Assembly (NCBI GenBank): GCA_963920635.1
Contig: OY987298.1
Location: forward strand, 56,523,949-56,587,948
Source: Pseudeuparius sepicola
Lineage: Eukaryota > Arthropoda > Insecta > Coleoptera > Anthribidae
Reading direction: 5' to 3'
Length of the DNA stretch: 64,000 bases
Positions 47,508 through 59,045 of the stretch are shown piece after piece. Positions within the stretch are counted from its first letter, which is position 1; the number at the start of each line of letters is the position of its first letter. The position numbers and the translations under genes were made by a program. The notes under the pieces are model-generated. The model was not told the origin of the DNA. It worked only from the letters and a program-made list of their open reading frames with translations, and searched no databases.

Positions 47508-49116
47508 CTAAAGAAACTTGTGAATTTCCTTAAATTGTGAATCTTTATAGCAGTGATCTTCTATATAATTATTTTAGTGTCTAAAAATGGCATACATGAA
47601 AAATATAAATAAAAATAAAATCTTCTGCCTAATAAATAAGTAGGTACTTGGTAAATTTAAAGTAGAGTCCGAAATTGGACGACTTTTTTTACTATTGTAT
47701 ATTAAAAAACCCATTTTACATGAAATAGGTACTTTTTTATCTTAAAAAATAAAATAAAAATTGGGGGTGAGCCACACGCTGTGGCCACCCGACGTAATTA
47801 TATTTATTATTATAAAAAATATTTTGGTTATACTCAAAACTATAAGAAATACACAATGTGGTATTAAGCATTAATATACCTACTTACTTTTAATATTTTT
47901 GATTTATTGTTTTTAACTTTCCAGTGAGAGAAACTAATTTCAATATTTAAAATATCTTTTTGAGATTTTTTAAATAGATAATTTATAGCAAGTGTTTTGA
48001 AAAGGACTGAAAATGTAAACATGTTGTTGGTAAAATATGCGTTGGTAATAGTTGTGTCTGTCTGCACTGAAGTAAGTTAATTTTTTACCCCCGTTGATTA
48101 AATAACATTTTTTGTTAAACATCATAGCTACGTAATTATGTTTCATAGAACATGATTCCAATCCAAATACTTATGTATCTACTTTGCTACGATTTTAGCG
48201 GGACTATTCGTCGCCGGTATGGGATATTGATGCAAAAGAACAGTGTATGTCTATTGTATACATTGTCGAATATACAGCAGAATTCAACGCTCGGAGAGTC
48301 CCTTTATAAAATGAATCGATGCACCACAATATAGGAATTCTGTACAGATAATGAAAACTTTCACGATCTGTGGAGCTGCACACAATTATTATCTTCTTTT
48401 CTTACCAGCTCTCCGAGATGTGGTCTGGTGGCTTTAAAAGCGTTCGAGGTGTTATACGGCATATTAAATTTTTTGTTTCTAAAAATATGTATGGTTTGAA
48501 TTTTGCAACTAAGCTCCACTATGTACATCGTATAAGAAAGGAAATAGGGAGAGTAGTGAAAACTCATCATACTCGCAGTTTTAAGTAGATACCTAGGTAG
48601 ATATATGATTTAGATATTTGCAACCTAGGTATAAGGGGTGTATCGGTTTTTACTCGATGTTTAGAAAACGGGTCAAATCAACCTAAGCCCCTATGTACTT
48701 AACGCCGCTGTATTACACCAACTGCTAGAGCAAGCCACCTCTCCAATCGCGAGCCCATTTCCCCTACATCAACGTTATATTGGAAGAGGGAGTACGGGAT
48801 TGTTGTCACATTTCAGAGGGGAATAAAATGCATTCAGAATTAGGTATTCTTGGAAAATTGCTCCTCTTAGTGATTATCCACGTACCAATTTTTGATTTTG
48901 TTTGCTATCGCACAACCTATGGTTATTGCTTCCTTTATGAGCACACACAAATAGTTTAACAGACACATCACTTTTATCACTTTGTAGATATTTTATGTAC
49001 CTATACTAAAATCGAGCAACTCTTACGCCTCGCGTAAACAAGAGCACGTGCGTTGAGATATTCGCCAGAGCCGCACTCAGGCACCACCTTTATTAAATTT
49101 TTAATTAAAATGTTCA
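47508..49116. other. Unassigned
   Basis: Frames at 48361-48588 on both strands have no recognised domain. I see no repeat partner for this interval. Confidence 0.35.
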
Positions 49117-49235
49117 AATAATAATAATAATTCTCACCCTCACAATACTCCAAACTAGGAGTACCCCAGAAGCAACCACATGCTTGTGCGGGGGTGTGGG
49201 GCAATTACTATTATTTTGTCTTCGTTGCCATTTGC
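49117..49235 (-). repeat. Microsatellite-anchored repeat, second short copy
   Basis: (AAT)n then TCTCACCCTCACAATACTCC through GCCATTTGC, like 9123-9251, with the same breakpoint. Confidence 0.7.
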
Positions 49236-50493
49236 GTTGCCATCAAAACATCGATACAATTATTTGTGGCAATGTCTAAATAGCTGCAAACACTTTTGCG
49301 ATCGAGTACGTCCCTGTTGCCAGGCGTGCTGATATTTTATGGCCTATTGGCCAATCGCCTTGTTTCGCGGATCGTAAATTTAAAGAATGCTATAGTAAAA
49401 AAAACTTTACCAAGAAAAAAACCCGTAAAGTAAATATTGTTTTATTCGGGCAGCTAGGCCCCGATAGATTTTATTAGTAAATAATAATCCCGAGCTTAGT
49501 TCCTATGCTGATATAATGACAGACATACGCGTCGTGTAGGTCATGATTTAATTTAAAACAAGCAGTCACAGAACAATCATAACTAAATATATACAGTATA
49601 TCTTGTTTTCCCGGTTATTGACCCTAAAAATCGAGGTAGGCTATGGGAATTGAACGGGACATTTTTTTATAAGTCAATTTTTAATTTTAATTCCGCATCT
49701 CCTAAAATAGTCATGTGGCAATTTTGGCCAAGAAATATCCATTTTTTATTTGTCTGTGTGGTGGTGCCAAACTTTGAAAAAATTAATAATTCAAATTCGT
49801 GGTATGAATCTAGGGTGCTATTAAATAAATAACAAATTTTGTTCACACCATAAATTAACATCTCGTTAGACTTGTGAAAGGATTTTATTGTTGTAAAAAA
49901 TAACGCCATGCCAAAAGAATTGACAAAAAAAATATACATTTGTGAAATAACACAATTATTGTATGTTTTAAATTTAAATTAAATATTATTTGCTTCAACT
50001 AAATGTACATTTTAATAAAAAATACATCTTCTATACATAGTCTTCATTCTTATTGTTTGTCATGTCCAACTCATAATAACTTCAAAATTTAAATTATTCA
50101 TGTAGCACTTCTATAGGATGCTTATATTATTATTGTTACACTCATTAATAAAAAGTAGGCGCTGAAAAGATAATTCTGTCGCTTTATTTGCTAGTTCCTA
50201 AAAAAAAATCATATATACAGTTTAAAAAAACTTTTTCACTGGGTTGAAGTTTGGTGATTATTATGATTAGAAGACCATTCAGTAGAGCCTAATTTTCCAT
50301 GAAGGTACTACACAATTTATTGAGAAAAAAAGTTACATAATACCCACAAAACAATAGTTAAATAATATCCCGCCGCATTTTGGATCAATGAGATTATGTC
50401 CTAATTTGTCATGTTGTCATAATTTTGATCGATATTTCCAATTTTAAAAGTTAGCTGTATTTCATCCATTCCAAATTTGAAATATAATATTTT
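49236..50493. other. Unassigned
   Basis: No feature recognised; short frames at 49650-49939 on both strands are unsupported. Confidence 0.4.
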
Positions 50494-51530
50494 TCTTGAA
50501 ATCGGCAGTAAAGTATCCCAAAATCATCATTAAAAGCTCAGAAATCGGCACTGAAGTAAGCCATTATTGTACGATTTTTTCAATAAGTAGGCCTTGGCGA
50601 GATGTAAACATCAAACGTCAGACGCGGAGCCATCGCCCGTCAAAAGTCACCAAATATTTAAAACCCGGCCAATAAAGGCCCATTTAACTATTCGTACATA
50701 TTGCTATAGCAGCGCAATCTATCAGTATAAATATTTTAGTAGGTTTGAATATCAATAGATTTATTATGGAGGCTGCACAACAAGCAGCAGTTTGGTTTTT
50801 CTGTTCGAAGGCAGCGTGTCTTGTCATACTCGACCTAGGTAGAGAGATCGTCAAAGTCAAGCAACGCCGCACGTAGTCGGTTCATGGACGGGTGATCCCT
50901 TATTATTATTTTTCGCCTAATAAAACATTTTTTTTTTCGATTTAAAAAAAATATAATATGTACATACCTACCTCGGCACTGAAGTTATTTTTATGACTCA
51001 TGTGGTTTATTTGCCTCGGCCAGAGGCGTCGGCAACTAAGATCCGCATAAGTCATGAAAAGTTGAACTTAAGTGCCTTGGTACATAAATAACTATTATTA
51101 GGAAAGAAAATAATCATACGGGATCACCCATCCATGAACTAACTGCGCGCGGCGTTGCTTGACTTTGACGATCGCTCTACCTAGGTCAAGTACGACAAGA
51201 AACGGCGCCTTCGAACAGAAAAACCAACCTGCTGCCTCCATAACCAATCTATTGATATTCAAACCTACTAAAATTATTATACTGAAAGATTGCGCTGCTA
51301 TAGGTAACAATTTCGCAATATGTACGAAAAGTTAAATGGGCCTTTTGTGGCCGGCTTTTGAATACTTGGTCACATTTGACGCGCGATGGATCCGCGTCTG
51401 ACGTTTGATGTTTACATCTCGCCAAGGCCTACTTATTGAAAAAATCGTACAATAATGGGCTACTTCAGTGCCGATTTCTGAGCTTTTGCTGACTATTTTG
51501 GGACACTTCACTTCCGATTTGAAGAAAATT
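50494..51530. mobile_element. Large palindromic element, ~1.04 kb
   Basis: Arms of ~420 bp: AAATCGGCACTGAAGTA, GGCGAGATGTAAACATCAAA, GACGCGGAGCCATCG, TAGTAGGTTTGAATATCAAT, CGACCTAGGTAGAG and CATGGACGGGTGAT at the left, all mirrored at the right. The ~170-bp centre carries the module also seen at 25.03 and 46.02 kb. One arm is homologous to 45590-45960. Confidence 0.8.
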
Positions 51531-52220
51531 ACTTTTTTACAGTTTTTCACTATTATTGTGTCAACCTTAGATGGCGCCCGCATAAATCAAAGAAATCTAT
51601 GAATCCAATTTGTTTTTTGTTGATTACATCTGTTTTACATTGACAGATTCTTCATGCCATGAAGTAAATTCATGAAGAAATTCATAGGTACATTCTGTGT
51701 CAATAAATTCAAGGACTTATTCACCGATTTACAGCATGTTCTATTTTCCGTAAATTTTTGGGCGAATTTCAGTCATAGGTACCAATCGACAAACATCACT
51801 GAGAGTGGGATTAGGTTTAGCCGGTACCTATGTTGTTATGAATGCAGTTGACCTTTTATTTATTTATTTAATTATTTATTTATTTATTTATTCATTTATT
51901 TATACCTTGCCCAAATTGATAATTTTAAAGAATTTATATTTTTCATATGTTGGCCATACCTACAACTGACAATAGAGCGAAAAAAAAAATCGCCAATTTC
52001 TTGACCAGGGTAAAACACAATGGCTGCGTCTAATGTTACCAAGCGGAAGCGAGCGCATGCAAGCCGCTTTCCGCTTGCTCACCTTATTAGACGGTTGCGG
52101 CTTGCAAGCAGTGCGAGCACAAAAATAATTTCCGCTCCGTGGCTTACGCTTGCAGCGGTATATCTGCGCGTGCGCAATATTATTCCAATATTTACAACTG
52201 GTAATATGATGTCATCCACC
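51531..52220. other. Unassigned; (TTTA)n and a GC-rich island
   Basis: (TTTA)n at 51856-51903. A GC-rich stretch at 52019-52160 has repeated GCAAGC/GCGGAAGCGAGC words in both orientations, suggesting a hairpin-prone repeat rather than a 78-codon gene. Confidence 0.45.
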
Positions 52221-52316
52221 TTATTACAAATCCTGAAAACTAGAGGATCCTTTTGAACAACATGCACCTTATTACAAATCCTGAAAACTAGAGGATCCTT
52301 TTGAACAACATGCAAA
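52221..52316. repeat. Perfect 48-bp tandem duplication
   Basis: CACCTTATTACAAATCCTG through GATCCTTTTGAACAACATG is present twice in a row with no visible mismatch. Confidence 0.9.
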
Positions 52317-53970
52317 ATAATAAAATAATCTTTATTACTTTTTCAAAACAAAACAACCGTCTTCATATAGTTTCGAAAATTTATTTGTAGCGCAAACAGA
52401 TCCATTTAATTTTTAATCGGGTTTTTCGCCACCAAACTGATTAAAAGAAAACTTTTTCAAGTTGCCTGGAAAATTCATAGATTCTTAACAGTAAATGAAC
52501 AATACTTTGAACATTATACTCAAAAAACTTAAAGAATAAATTTTCCTCCTTTCTCAAATATCATGTCACGTCAGTGACCACAAGATGGCAGGGAGTATCA
52601 GTCACTATTCGTATCAGTAAAATCCGTAAAATAAAACAAACTCGGTGAGGATTTACACGAGAAAGAATCATTATTAAGAATCCCGTCATTTTGATTCTGC
52701 TCACAATTTAGAGTTTATTAGAGTTTCTGGATTGGGAGAGTTAGGACAATAATGTCACATTTTAATAGAAAATATAATTTTTCAAACGTCACATCAATGT
52801 TGGGGATGAAAAATAATTTGGGATACATTTCCTGGGCGTAACAAACTTCTGACCACAGGACTCTCTATATTACTCGTATGTATTAAAGTTGGTCCGGGTT
52901 ACACACGCATAAATAAATGTAAAAAGGTCCTCCTATTAATTTAAACCATATTATTATTTTCGCCATGCCAGGTATTTGGTTATTTCTAATAATGGGGCAG
53001 CTGCTGCAACTAATGGTTGAAAACTAATGTGCAATATTTTACATTTTTCACACATTTGAAATTGGAATTCGACAAACTCTTAAATGCAAAATGAATTAAA
53101 TGTTCTTGTCATTTCATTTTTTCGATTATTTGTTTATTTGTAAAAAAATAATAATGAACTCAAATCGATATTATTTATTCCAAAAATGTGGTTTTCTTAA
53201 ATGCAGGAATAATTATGTAATTATTGATAAAATTATTTATGTTAAACAAGTCCCCACAACGCTCTAACTATAATAATTGGAAAAGTACAAGGAATAAAAA
53301 GATCTGTAATTTGAACCCAACAATTATGTTTGTTGCAAAATTGATGTATCGTCAAACATTTAAGATATGGGTTAATTTACATTAAATTTGCCAGTCCAAA
53401 ATTCATGCCATACCAACGATATATAAGGATACATGACTCACGGTAATATAAATAATACGGCTTTGTTTTGCTTCAACATTAGCGGGTCGGGGGGAAGAAA
53501 ACGAGGTAATTTGTTTACATTGGCATTTCTTAAATTCAGGCTTTCCCATTTCGTAATGCATAATAAATAGTTTTTTGATAGACTTGTGTATCGTATATAT
53601 GTTTTAAGATACTTATATTTACAAAATAATCTAAATCGTATAAAAAAACTGGAAAACTTGAATGTGCCAACAATAACATCTTTTCAATATCATGAAGTTG
53701 CCTTTGGTAATGTATCTATACCTTATATATCGTTGTGCCATACCTACTTTTTGCGACTATACTAAAAATTATTGTAAAATTATACTAAAAATTATTGTAA
53801 AATTATTGTTAGGTAAATAGATATGCAGTGTGTTTCACTTCAAGTCGAGACAAAACTTTTTTTTTTTAAATATAGTGCTCCAAAAGACCTACATTTTGAA
53901 TTTTTTTTCAGATTCGTCTTTTCCATGACCTACTACGATCAAAATTATACCTCCAAAAACTGAAAAAGTA
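52317..53970. other. Unassigned
   Basis: Contains a 22-bp tandem duplication (ACTAAAAATTATTGTAAAATT) at ~53760-53803. No gene. Confidence 0.4.
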
Positions 53971-54423
53971 CAGGGTGTCCCATTTTGAGTGTTTTTGGGT
54001 GTTTTTCTCAAAAATCTCGGTTATTATTAAAGCTAGAGGGTTGCGGTTTTCACGTCATTATACTACTTTTTTGAGAGGAATTTGGTGGACCAATCAGATT
54101 TTAGATAAGTTTTATAGTTTCCGCGCAATGGCGCAGGACTGAATTTTTCGATTTTTTTAAAACCTCTCTCCTGTCTACAACTTTAGATAAGCTTATTACA
54201 TACTCGTGGAATTACAGCACTCGCCGCAGCGCGGGTCGTGCGCCACTTTTCCCGTCATATACGTAATAAGCTGTTTACAACTCTCGCTATATGTAATATA
54301 CTATTCTATGCAGTTACAAGTTATTAAAATTTTCAGAATGTTAAAAATTATTTAAAAAAGTCAAGAACATCTTTTAATACAGCCTTGCAATTCGGTTGAA
54401 CACATAAATATACATTTGAGTAA
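53971..54423. repeat. Lone TA|CAGGGTGTCCC terminus and following sequence
   Basis: CAGGGTGTCCCATTTTGAG at 53971 is flanked by TA, followed by AT-rich sequence with no mirrored right end before the DIRS element. Probably truncated by later insertion. Confidence 0.5.
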
Positions 54424-54487
54424 TAATTGTAATATTGATCGACTTACCTGTAAGGTGGATCAATATAGATTATCCGATCATCGTAGT

Positions 54488-54638
54488 CCTCCTTTGGTGT
54501 GTTTGATAGATTCCATTTTCTGTATCGTGTGTACACATATTTAGCGAGAGTTTTTCCCTCTGTATGACCTGACCGGTCCCCGTCACCCGCGCTCGCCTGC
54601 CCGTGAGTCAGTCCTTCTTGTGTTGTTAACAATATCGT
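54488..54638. repeat. DIRS left (3') inverted terminal repeat
   Basis: CTCCTTTGGTGTGTTTGATAG through CGTCACCCGCGCTCGCC and GTGAGTCAGTCC. It mirrors 58912-59045 with roughly one mismatch in the central 115 bp. Confidence 0.9.
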
Positions 54639-54689
54639 ACTTTTTGGGGCAAGGTGTATTGACACCCATAGGGCGGGCGGGTTATGGTA

Positions 54690-54790
54690 CCAAAGGAGGA
54701 CTACGATGATCGGATCCACCTTACAGGTAAGTCGATCAATATTACAATTATCCTTCACATCTTCGTCCTCCTTTGGTATGTTTGATAGAC
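54690..54790. repeat. DIRS internal complementary region
   Basis: The first half (ACCAAAGGAGGACTACGATG through GTAAGTCGATCAATATTA) is the reverse complement of the left terminus at 54424-54500. The second half (ATCCTTCACATCTTCGTCC through GTATGTTTGATAG) is the reverse complement of the right terminus at 59030-59073. The two termini are thus represented head to head at a junction at ~54747. The left terminus carries 13 nt (AATATAGATTATC) absent from this region. Confidence 0.88.
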
Positions 54791-55027
54791 CTTTAGCTTA
54801 AATAAAGTGCGATATTATGTTTCCAACAATCTGTATTGATAATGAACAATACATCCAACCTAATACATAGGTACATACAAGTATATAAAGTTGCTATCAA
54901 TTTACACAAACAATAACATTAACATGAATTATTATTAACAATGAAATGTAAACATGAACAATTAACATATAACATCTATAATTTATAAGTAAGATTTAAA
55001 TTTAACCAAAGACTCATCAGTTAGTTA

Positions 55028-55860
55028 ACAATACTGTTTCGGCAAACTGTCCAAGCAGTTTGTTATAAAATCTGTTAAAAAATTCTTGAGATTGTTTCGA
55101 CCATCCAGCAGTCTTCTTAATGATATCAATATGCAGATCAGCTCTGTATGCTGCCGAGGAGGAGGCATGTCTACACTATGGCCCGTGAAAATTGAGGTAT
55201 CAATACCTGAGAGATACAAAATTTCTTTTAACCAACGACGTACCGTCTGAGTGGTTGCTGGTCTAAATGGTCTTTTATGTGTCAATATGAGTAATTATTT
55301 GAGTTTTGTCGCCTAATTTGTCTAGTTTTTTTCTACATAAAATAAGATTGTTGATGCCACGCGTAACGTAGGCTTTTCCTTGAAAAACGGAATTATTAAT
55401 AATGGCTGATTACTCGTTGGCCCAGAAGTTTTAACTTTTTCGGTAATTTTTATTTCTAACCTATCCTCATACTTGCGGATATTGTTCAATTGCATTTTTG
55501 TTATTGCCTGAACCCTATTCGCTGTGGATAATGCTAGTAAGGTTATAAGTTTTAGGGTCAATTCTTTAAGAGAATGTTTTTCTAGAGGGAACATACTTTC
55601 TAATTTATCTGGAACCGGCCTAGTGTCCCAAGTAAAACTATAGAGTGGTTTATGTTATAAACGCACTTAAAAAAACCGTTTTAGAAGTTTTTGATCTTCC
55701 TCAGTGAAATAAAAAACCAGAGACAGAGCTGCTCTGATTGTGTTATCATCTACATTGTCGATATAAATTTCAGTATCGTGTTAATATTATAGAAGTATGG
55801 GTTTAAGTTATTCGCAATGCAATAGTCCCACCATTTCTTCAGAGAACTTGCATAATGTTT
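55028..55860 (-). pseudogene. DIRS tyrosine recombinase
   Basis: N-terminal piece SLKKWWDYCIANNLNPYFYN at ~55843, then YSFTWDTRPVPDKLESMFPL, then LKLITLLALSTANRVQAITK with the first catalytic Arg at ~55516. The C-terminal part reads PFRPATTQTVRRWLKEILYL, GIDTSIFTGHSV, then after a one-base shift RHASSSAA, KKTAGWSKQSQEFFNRFYNK. The break falls inside the H-x-x-R motif at ~55167-55180; the nucleophile Tyr lies at ~55066. This enzyme integrates the circular DNA. Frameshifts at several points disable it. Confidence 0.85.
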
Positions 55861-56214
55861 TGTGTTTTCTCACTTATTGACGCTATCATGGTCGACACTA
55901 CCTCTGGGACCCTTCTCTGGAAAAAGAGCCTGACGGCGTTGAGCGACGCATTAATAACACTTCTCACTGCTATAGTTTCATGTCCTGGAAAATAGATGGC
56001 GCCTATAGTCAACAATGTCTTTTGCATTGTATTTTGTCTCCGGGAAGCGTATATGGTGAGCCAGAGAACTGTCAAACATGACAGCCGTGAGCAGCCTTTA
56101 TTAATATGTCAGTCAACGCTGACAGCCTCTCTGCCACCAGGGAAAGATCCCGATATAGTGGGTAGTGGGTGATGTTTCCTAAAAAGGTGAAAGCAACAAA
56201 GATTTATTTGGAGA

Positions 56215-56825
56215 GAGCTTTATTGGTGCTTCGGTAAGCAGTTTGTAAAATAGAGAGTACCAGTTTTGAGTTGGTCAGTCAGGAACAATAAGACTTCCTG
56301 TGGCTTCGTCTAATATAATCTTTTCTAAAACTCTAGGAATGAGCACAAAAGGTGGAAAAGCATAGAAAAAGTATTTCTTCCAGTTAATAGTGAATGCGTC
56401 AACAGTTACAGAGTCTGGATCATGGCCCCATGAAATGTAATTTGTAGGTTTAGCATTTAAATTCTAAATAATAATTTTAACTTGTATTATGTCCTGGCCA
56501 ACACAGTTTTTTAAAAAAAGTGTAATTTATATATTGTTTGGATTCAAACTTTGTTCAACTGTTACGATTTCATTTGTTAACCGGATGGTGGGTTCAGCAG
56601 TTTGATTGATGAAGTATGCCCACGATTTTTCTTATAATACTCGAAATACCTTCAAGGTTACCAACATGTGGTTTTTCCAATTTTTAGAGTTTGTATTTGA
56701 CAAATAACACTGAAGATGGTTGTTTAACTGAAAGCGCTTTGTAAAGATTTTAATAAATAAATATCTGCTAGCTGTATGATTTTCACAATATCCTCCCCAA
56801 CCAGTAGAAGAAGCATCCTAATATA
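56215..56825 (-). pseudogene. DIRS RNase H region, internally deleted
   Basis: DASSTGWGGYCENHTAS starts at 56819-56817 with the first catalytic Asp. The conserved tail reads DPDSVTVDAFTINWKKYFFY, AFPPFVLIPRVLEKI, DEATGSLIVPD-stop-PTQNW. The stop (TGA, 56275-56277) replaces an expected Trp (TGG). Fewer bases separate the two blocks than a whole RNase H needs, so the middle, with the other acidic residues, appears deleted. Confidence 0.7.
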
Positions 56826-57019
56826 CCTATCTCGAAATCGAGTGCTTTGGGTTTAATATCTATTGCAGCACTCGGTAAGGTTGAAACCCACCAATTAAAT
56901 TCTATATCAAGAGAGCTCGGTATTTCCATAATATAATATAGGATTGGAAATTCCCAAAGGCTATTCTTAAAGCTTTACTTTTTTTTATTTCTAAGTTTTT
57001 AATGTGAAGCCAACTATAC

Positions 57020-58065
57020 AACTATACTTTATAACCGGTGCTACCGACACCAATAGACTAATTATTAGTCTTGCAAAGTTTTTTTTTATTTTAAGTGTAT
57101 TTCCGTACAATGGTGTCTTGTAAGTATTTTATAACCTTCCTTGTTTTATCTTCTGGCAAAATAATAATTTTCCTTGTATCAAAGACAAAACCTAAATACT
57201 CGATTTTTTGTACCGGTGTAAGTACATTTTTATTGAAGTTAATAATAATAACAAGTCTGTTAAAACTTGTTTCGTTAGTTTAATACCCTCTTTACACTTC
57301 TTAGTTTTTATCAATTAATATTAAATCGTTTAAGTATACCACTAGTGTAAGGTTTGTATAAGTTTATTCACTATTGCGGCTTAAGGAGTCTTGTGAAAAT
57401 AAAGGGTGCTATGTTTAAGCCGAATGGGAGGCAGTTAATTTCATAAATCGTATCTTCAAATTCAAACCTGAGATATTTCTTGAATTTATTATTCATAGGT
57501 ACCTACTAAAAATTATGCATCGATTAAGTCTATGCTTGCTAGATAACAATATTTTGTTAACCAACTCTTATCTTAACTGTTTTGTAACTCTCTAGCTTGA
57601 AGTGTGGTGCATTTATGTTTTGTTTTTTAAGATTTAATATAAATCCGTTTGCCTTTTTTATAAGAAAATAAGGTGACAAAAACTCCCCCGATACATGTGT
57701 GCATTTAGAAATAGCACCTTTATCCAATAAAGAACATATTTCCTCCCTATACTGAGGCAATATCATCTTATTTAGCTTCATATGAGGCTTACAGTATTGA
57801 GTAGGCTTTTTTTTAAAGGACAAGGAAACACCTTGCACCAACTTTAAGGCAATTTTATTGTCCTTTACTTTGGACCATTCTTCTTTGAAGAACCGTATTC
57901 TGCCTGCATATCTCTTGGATATTACCTGTGATGCTAATAATCCTTCTGAGGACGTCTGTATGACATCCGAGGGTGGTCCTGCCGATTCTGGTACTGATAC
58001 CTGTATAGGTTTGTCCGGTCCTCTTCTTGGTGATCGCCCCTCTCTCGTTTCCCCTTCTTCTCAGT
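57020..58065 (-). pseudogene. DIRS reverse transcriptase, with mutated active site
   Basis: Begins AGRIRFFKEEWSKVKDNKIA, runs into QYREEICSLLDKGAISKCTH, FLSPYFLIKKANGFILNLKK, later RFEFEDTIYEINCLPFGLNI and APFIFTRLLKP. The catalytic box reads VVYLNDLILIDKN at 57325-57336: YLND instead of YLDD/YIDD, so one of the two metal-binding aspartates is Asn. Thumb-side motifs follow (VQKIEYLGFVFDTRK, ILPEDKTRKVIKYLQ, ARLI..LLVSVAPVIKYS). Frames change at least twice. It would copy the element's RNA; this version should be inactive. Confidence 0.8.
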
Positions 58066-58313
58066 TCTTGGCTGGACTTCCTTAAAGACTCGTAGGACTT
58101 TACTTTGTCTGCAAAATTCTCACCAAACAACCAATGGTCGATAGCCGACTGTAAGGATACGGTTTTACAGTTTTGATCCAGAAGCGGAATTATATTTGAC
58201 CTCCGCTTCATAGAAAGCGCATGAAAGGCATTGGCTATGATTTTAGCACCTTCTGGTACTTGCTGGGTTTGTTCGGGTTCCACTTCAGGTTCTCGTAATT
58301 CTTTGTTTAACAC
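57855..58313 (-). pseudogene. DIRS gag-like region
   Basis: Opens with LREPEVEPEQTQQVPEGAKI, then IANAFHALSMKRRSNIIPLL and AIDHWLFGENFADKVKSYES. This is the predicted capsid-like first ORF of DIRS elements, known only by position and modest similarity. From ~58060 the neighbouring frame takes over as the start of pol (VISKRYAGRIRFFKEEWSKV), so the 3' part of this 152-codon frame overlaps pol, as in other DIRS elements. The start at 58313 may not be the true one; upstream frames are broken. Confidence 0.6.
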
Positions 58314-58566
58314 CCCACTTATTGCAGACAGCCCTGTTGAAATCTGCTCTTGAATAGTAGCTGAATAGTAGCCAGAAACTTGTCTGTCACTAAAATGGGG
58401 GACATAAGGCTTTGCAATTTTCCGGAACGGGATATTGCTTTGGCAGCTCCTTCCTAAGCTCCACAGGGAGCCCTTGAGTTAAGTATTTGCTCCACCTTGT
58501 CACTAATTATATCTTAGTTTAAATGCGACGAAAACCAAATTGTTTCCCCTTTTGTCCATTGTACGT

Positions 58567-58731
58567 GTACCCAATGTTACACTATTTCGCTTCGCCTACG
58601 CTTTTTGTGCCCAATGTCACAAGGCTTTGTTTAAGAGGGAATTTTTTTATGTTTATAAATACCTATGGCTTGAATTCTGTGCCCAACGTCACAATAATAG
58701 GTATTATAATATGAGGAGTGCCCAACGTCAC
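58567..58731 (-). promoter_or_regulatory. Four spaced copies of a 14-bp motif in the DIRS leader
   Basis: GTGACGTTGGGCAC (minus strand) at 58718-58731 and 58679-58692, GTGACATTGGGCAC at 58607-58620, and GTAACATTGGGTAC at 58567-58580. Start-to-start spacings are 39, 72 and 40 bp. They lie between the 5' ITR and the first coding region. TGACG resembles a half CRE/bZIP site; the role as protein-binding sites is inference. Confidence 0.6.
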
Positions 58732-58911
58732 CCTATTTAATATTATTTCCGATTTAAAACAAATATAATTGGAGGAATATTGGTTTGACTTACTGATTTC
58801 ACTTGTTTCATTGTTTTCGGTAAGGTAAGTTAGGTTCTTTTCAAGTTTAGTTATTTCCTTCTTCATTTCGTTTTCGGCATATTTTCGCAGTTGTAGCACT
58901 CGCGACCATTA

Positions 58912-59045
58912 AACACAAGACAAAAAAGGACTGACTCACGGGCAGGCGAGCGCGGGTGACGGGGACCGGTCAGGTCATACAGAGGGAAAAACTCTCGCTA
59001 AATATGTGTACACATGATACAGAAAATGGAATCTATCACACATAC
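58912..59045. repeat. DIRS right (5') inverted terminal repeat
   Basis: Mirror of the left ITR: GGACTGACTCACGGGCAGG, GAGCGCGGGTGACGGGG, AAACTCTCGCTAAATATG. In the minus-strand gene orientation this is upstream of gag and would hold the promoter. Confidence 0.88.

Noticed and set aside
52020..52315. 78-codon ORFs on both strands with basic residues
   Set aside because: Produced by a GC-rich, inverted-word region and a 48-bp tandem duplication.
54444..54758. 104-codon ORF at the left end of the DIRS element
   Set aside because: It spans the ITR and internal complementary region, which are replication signals; no protein motif is present.
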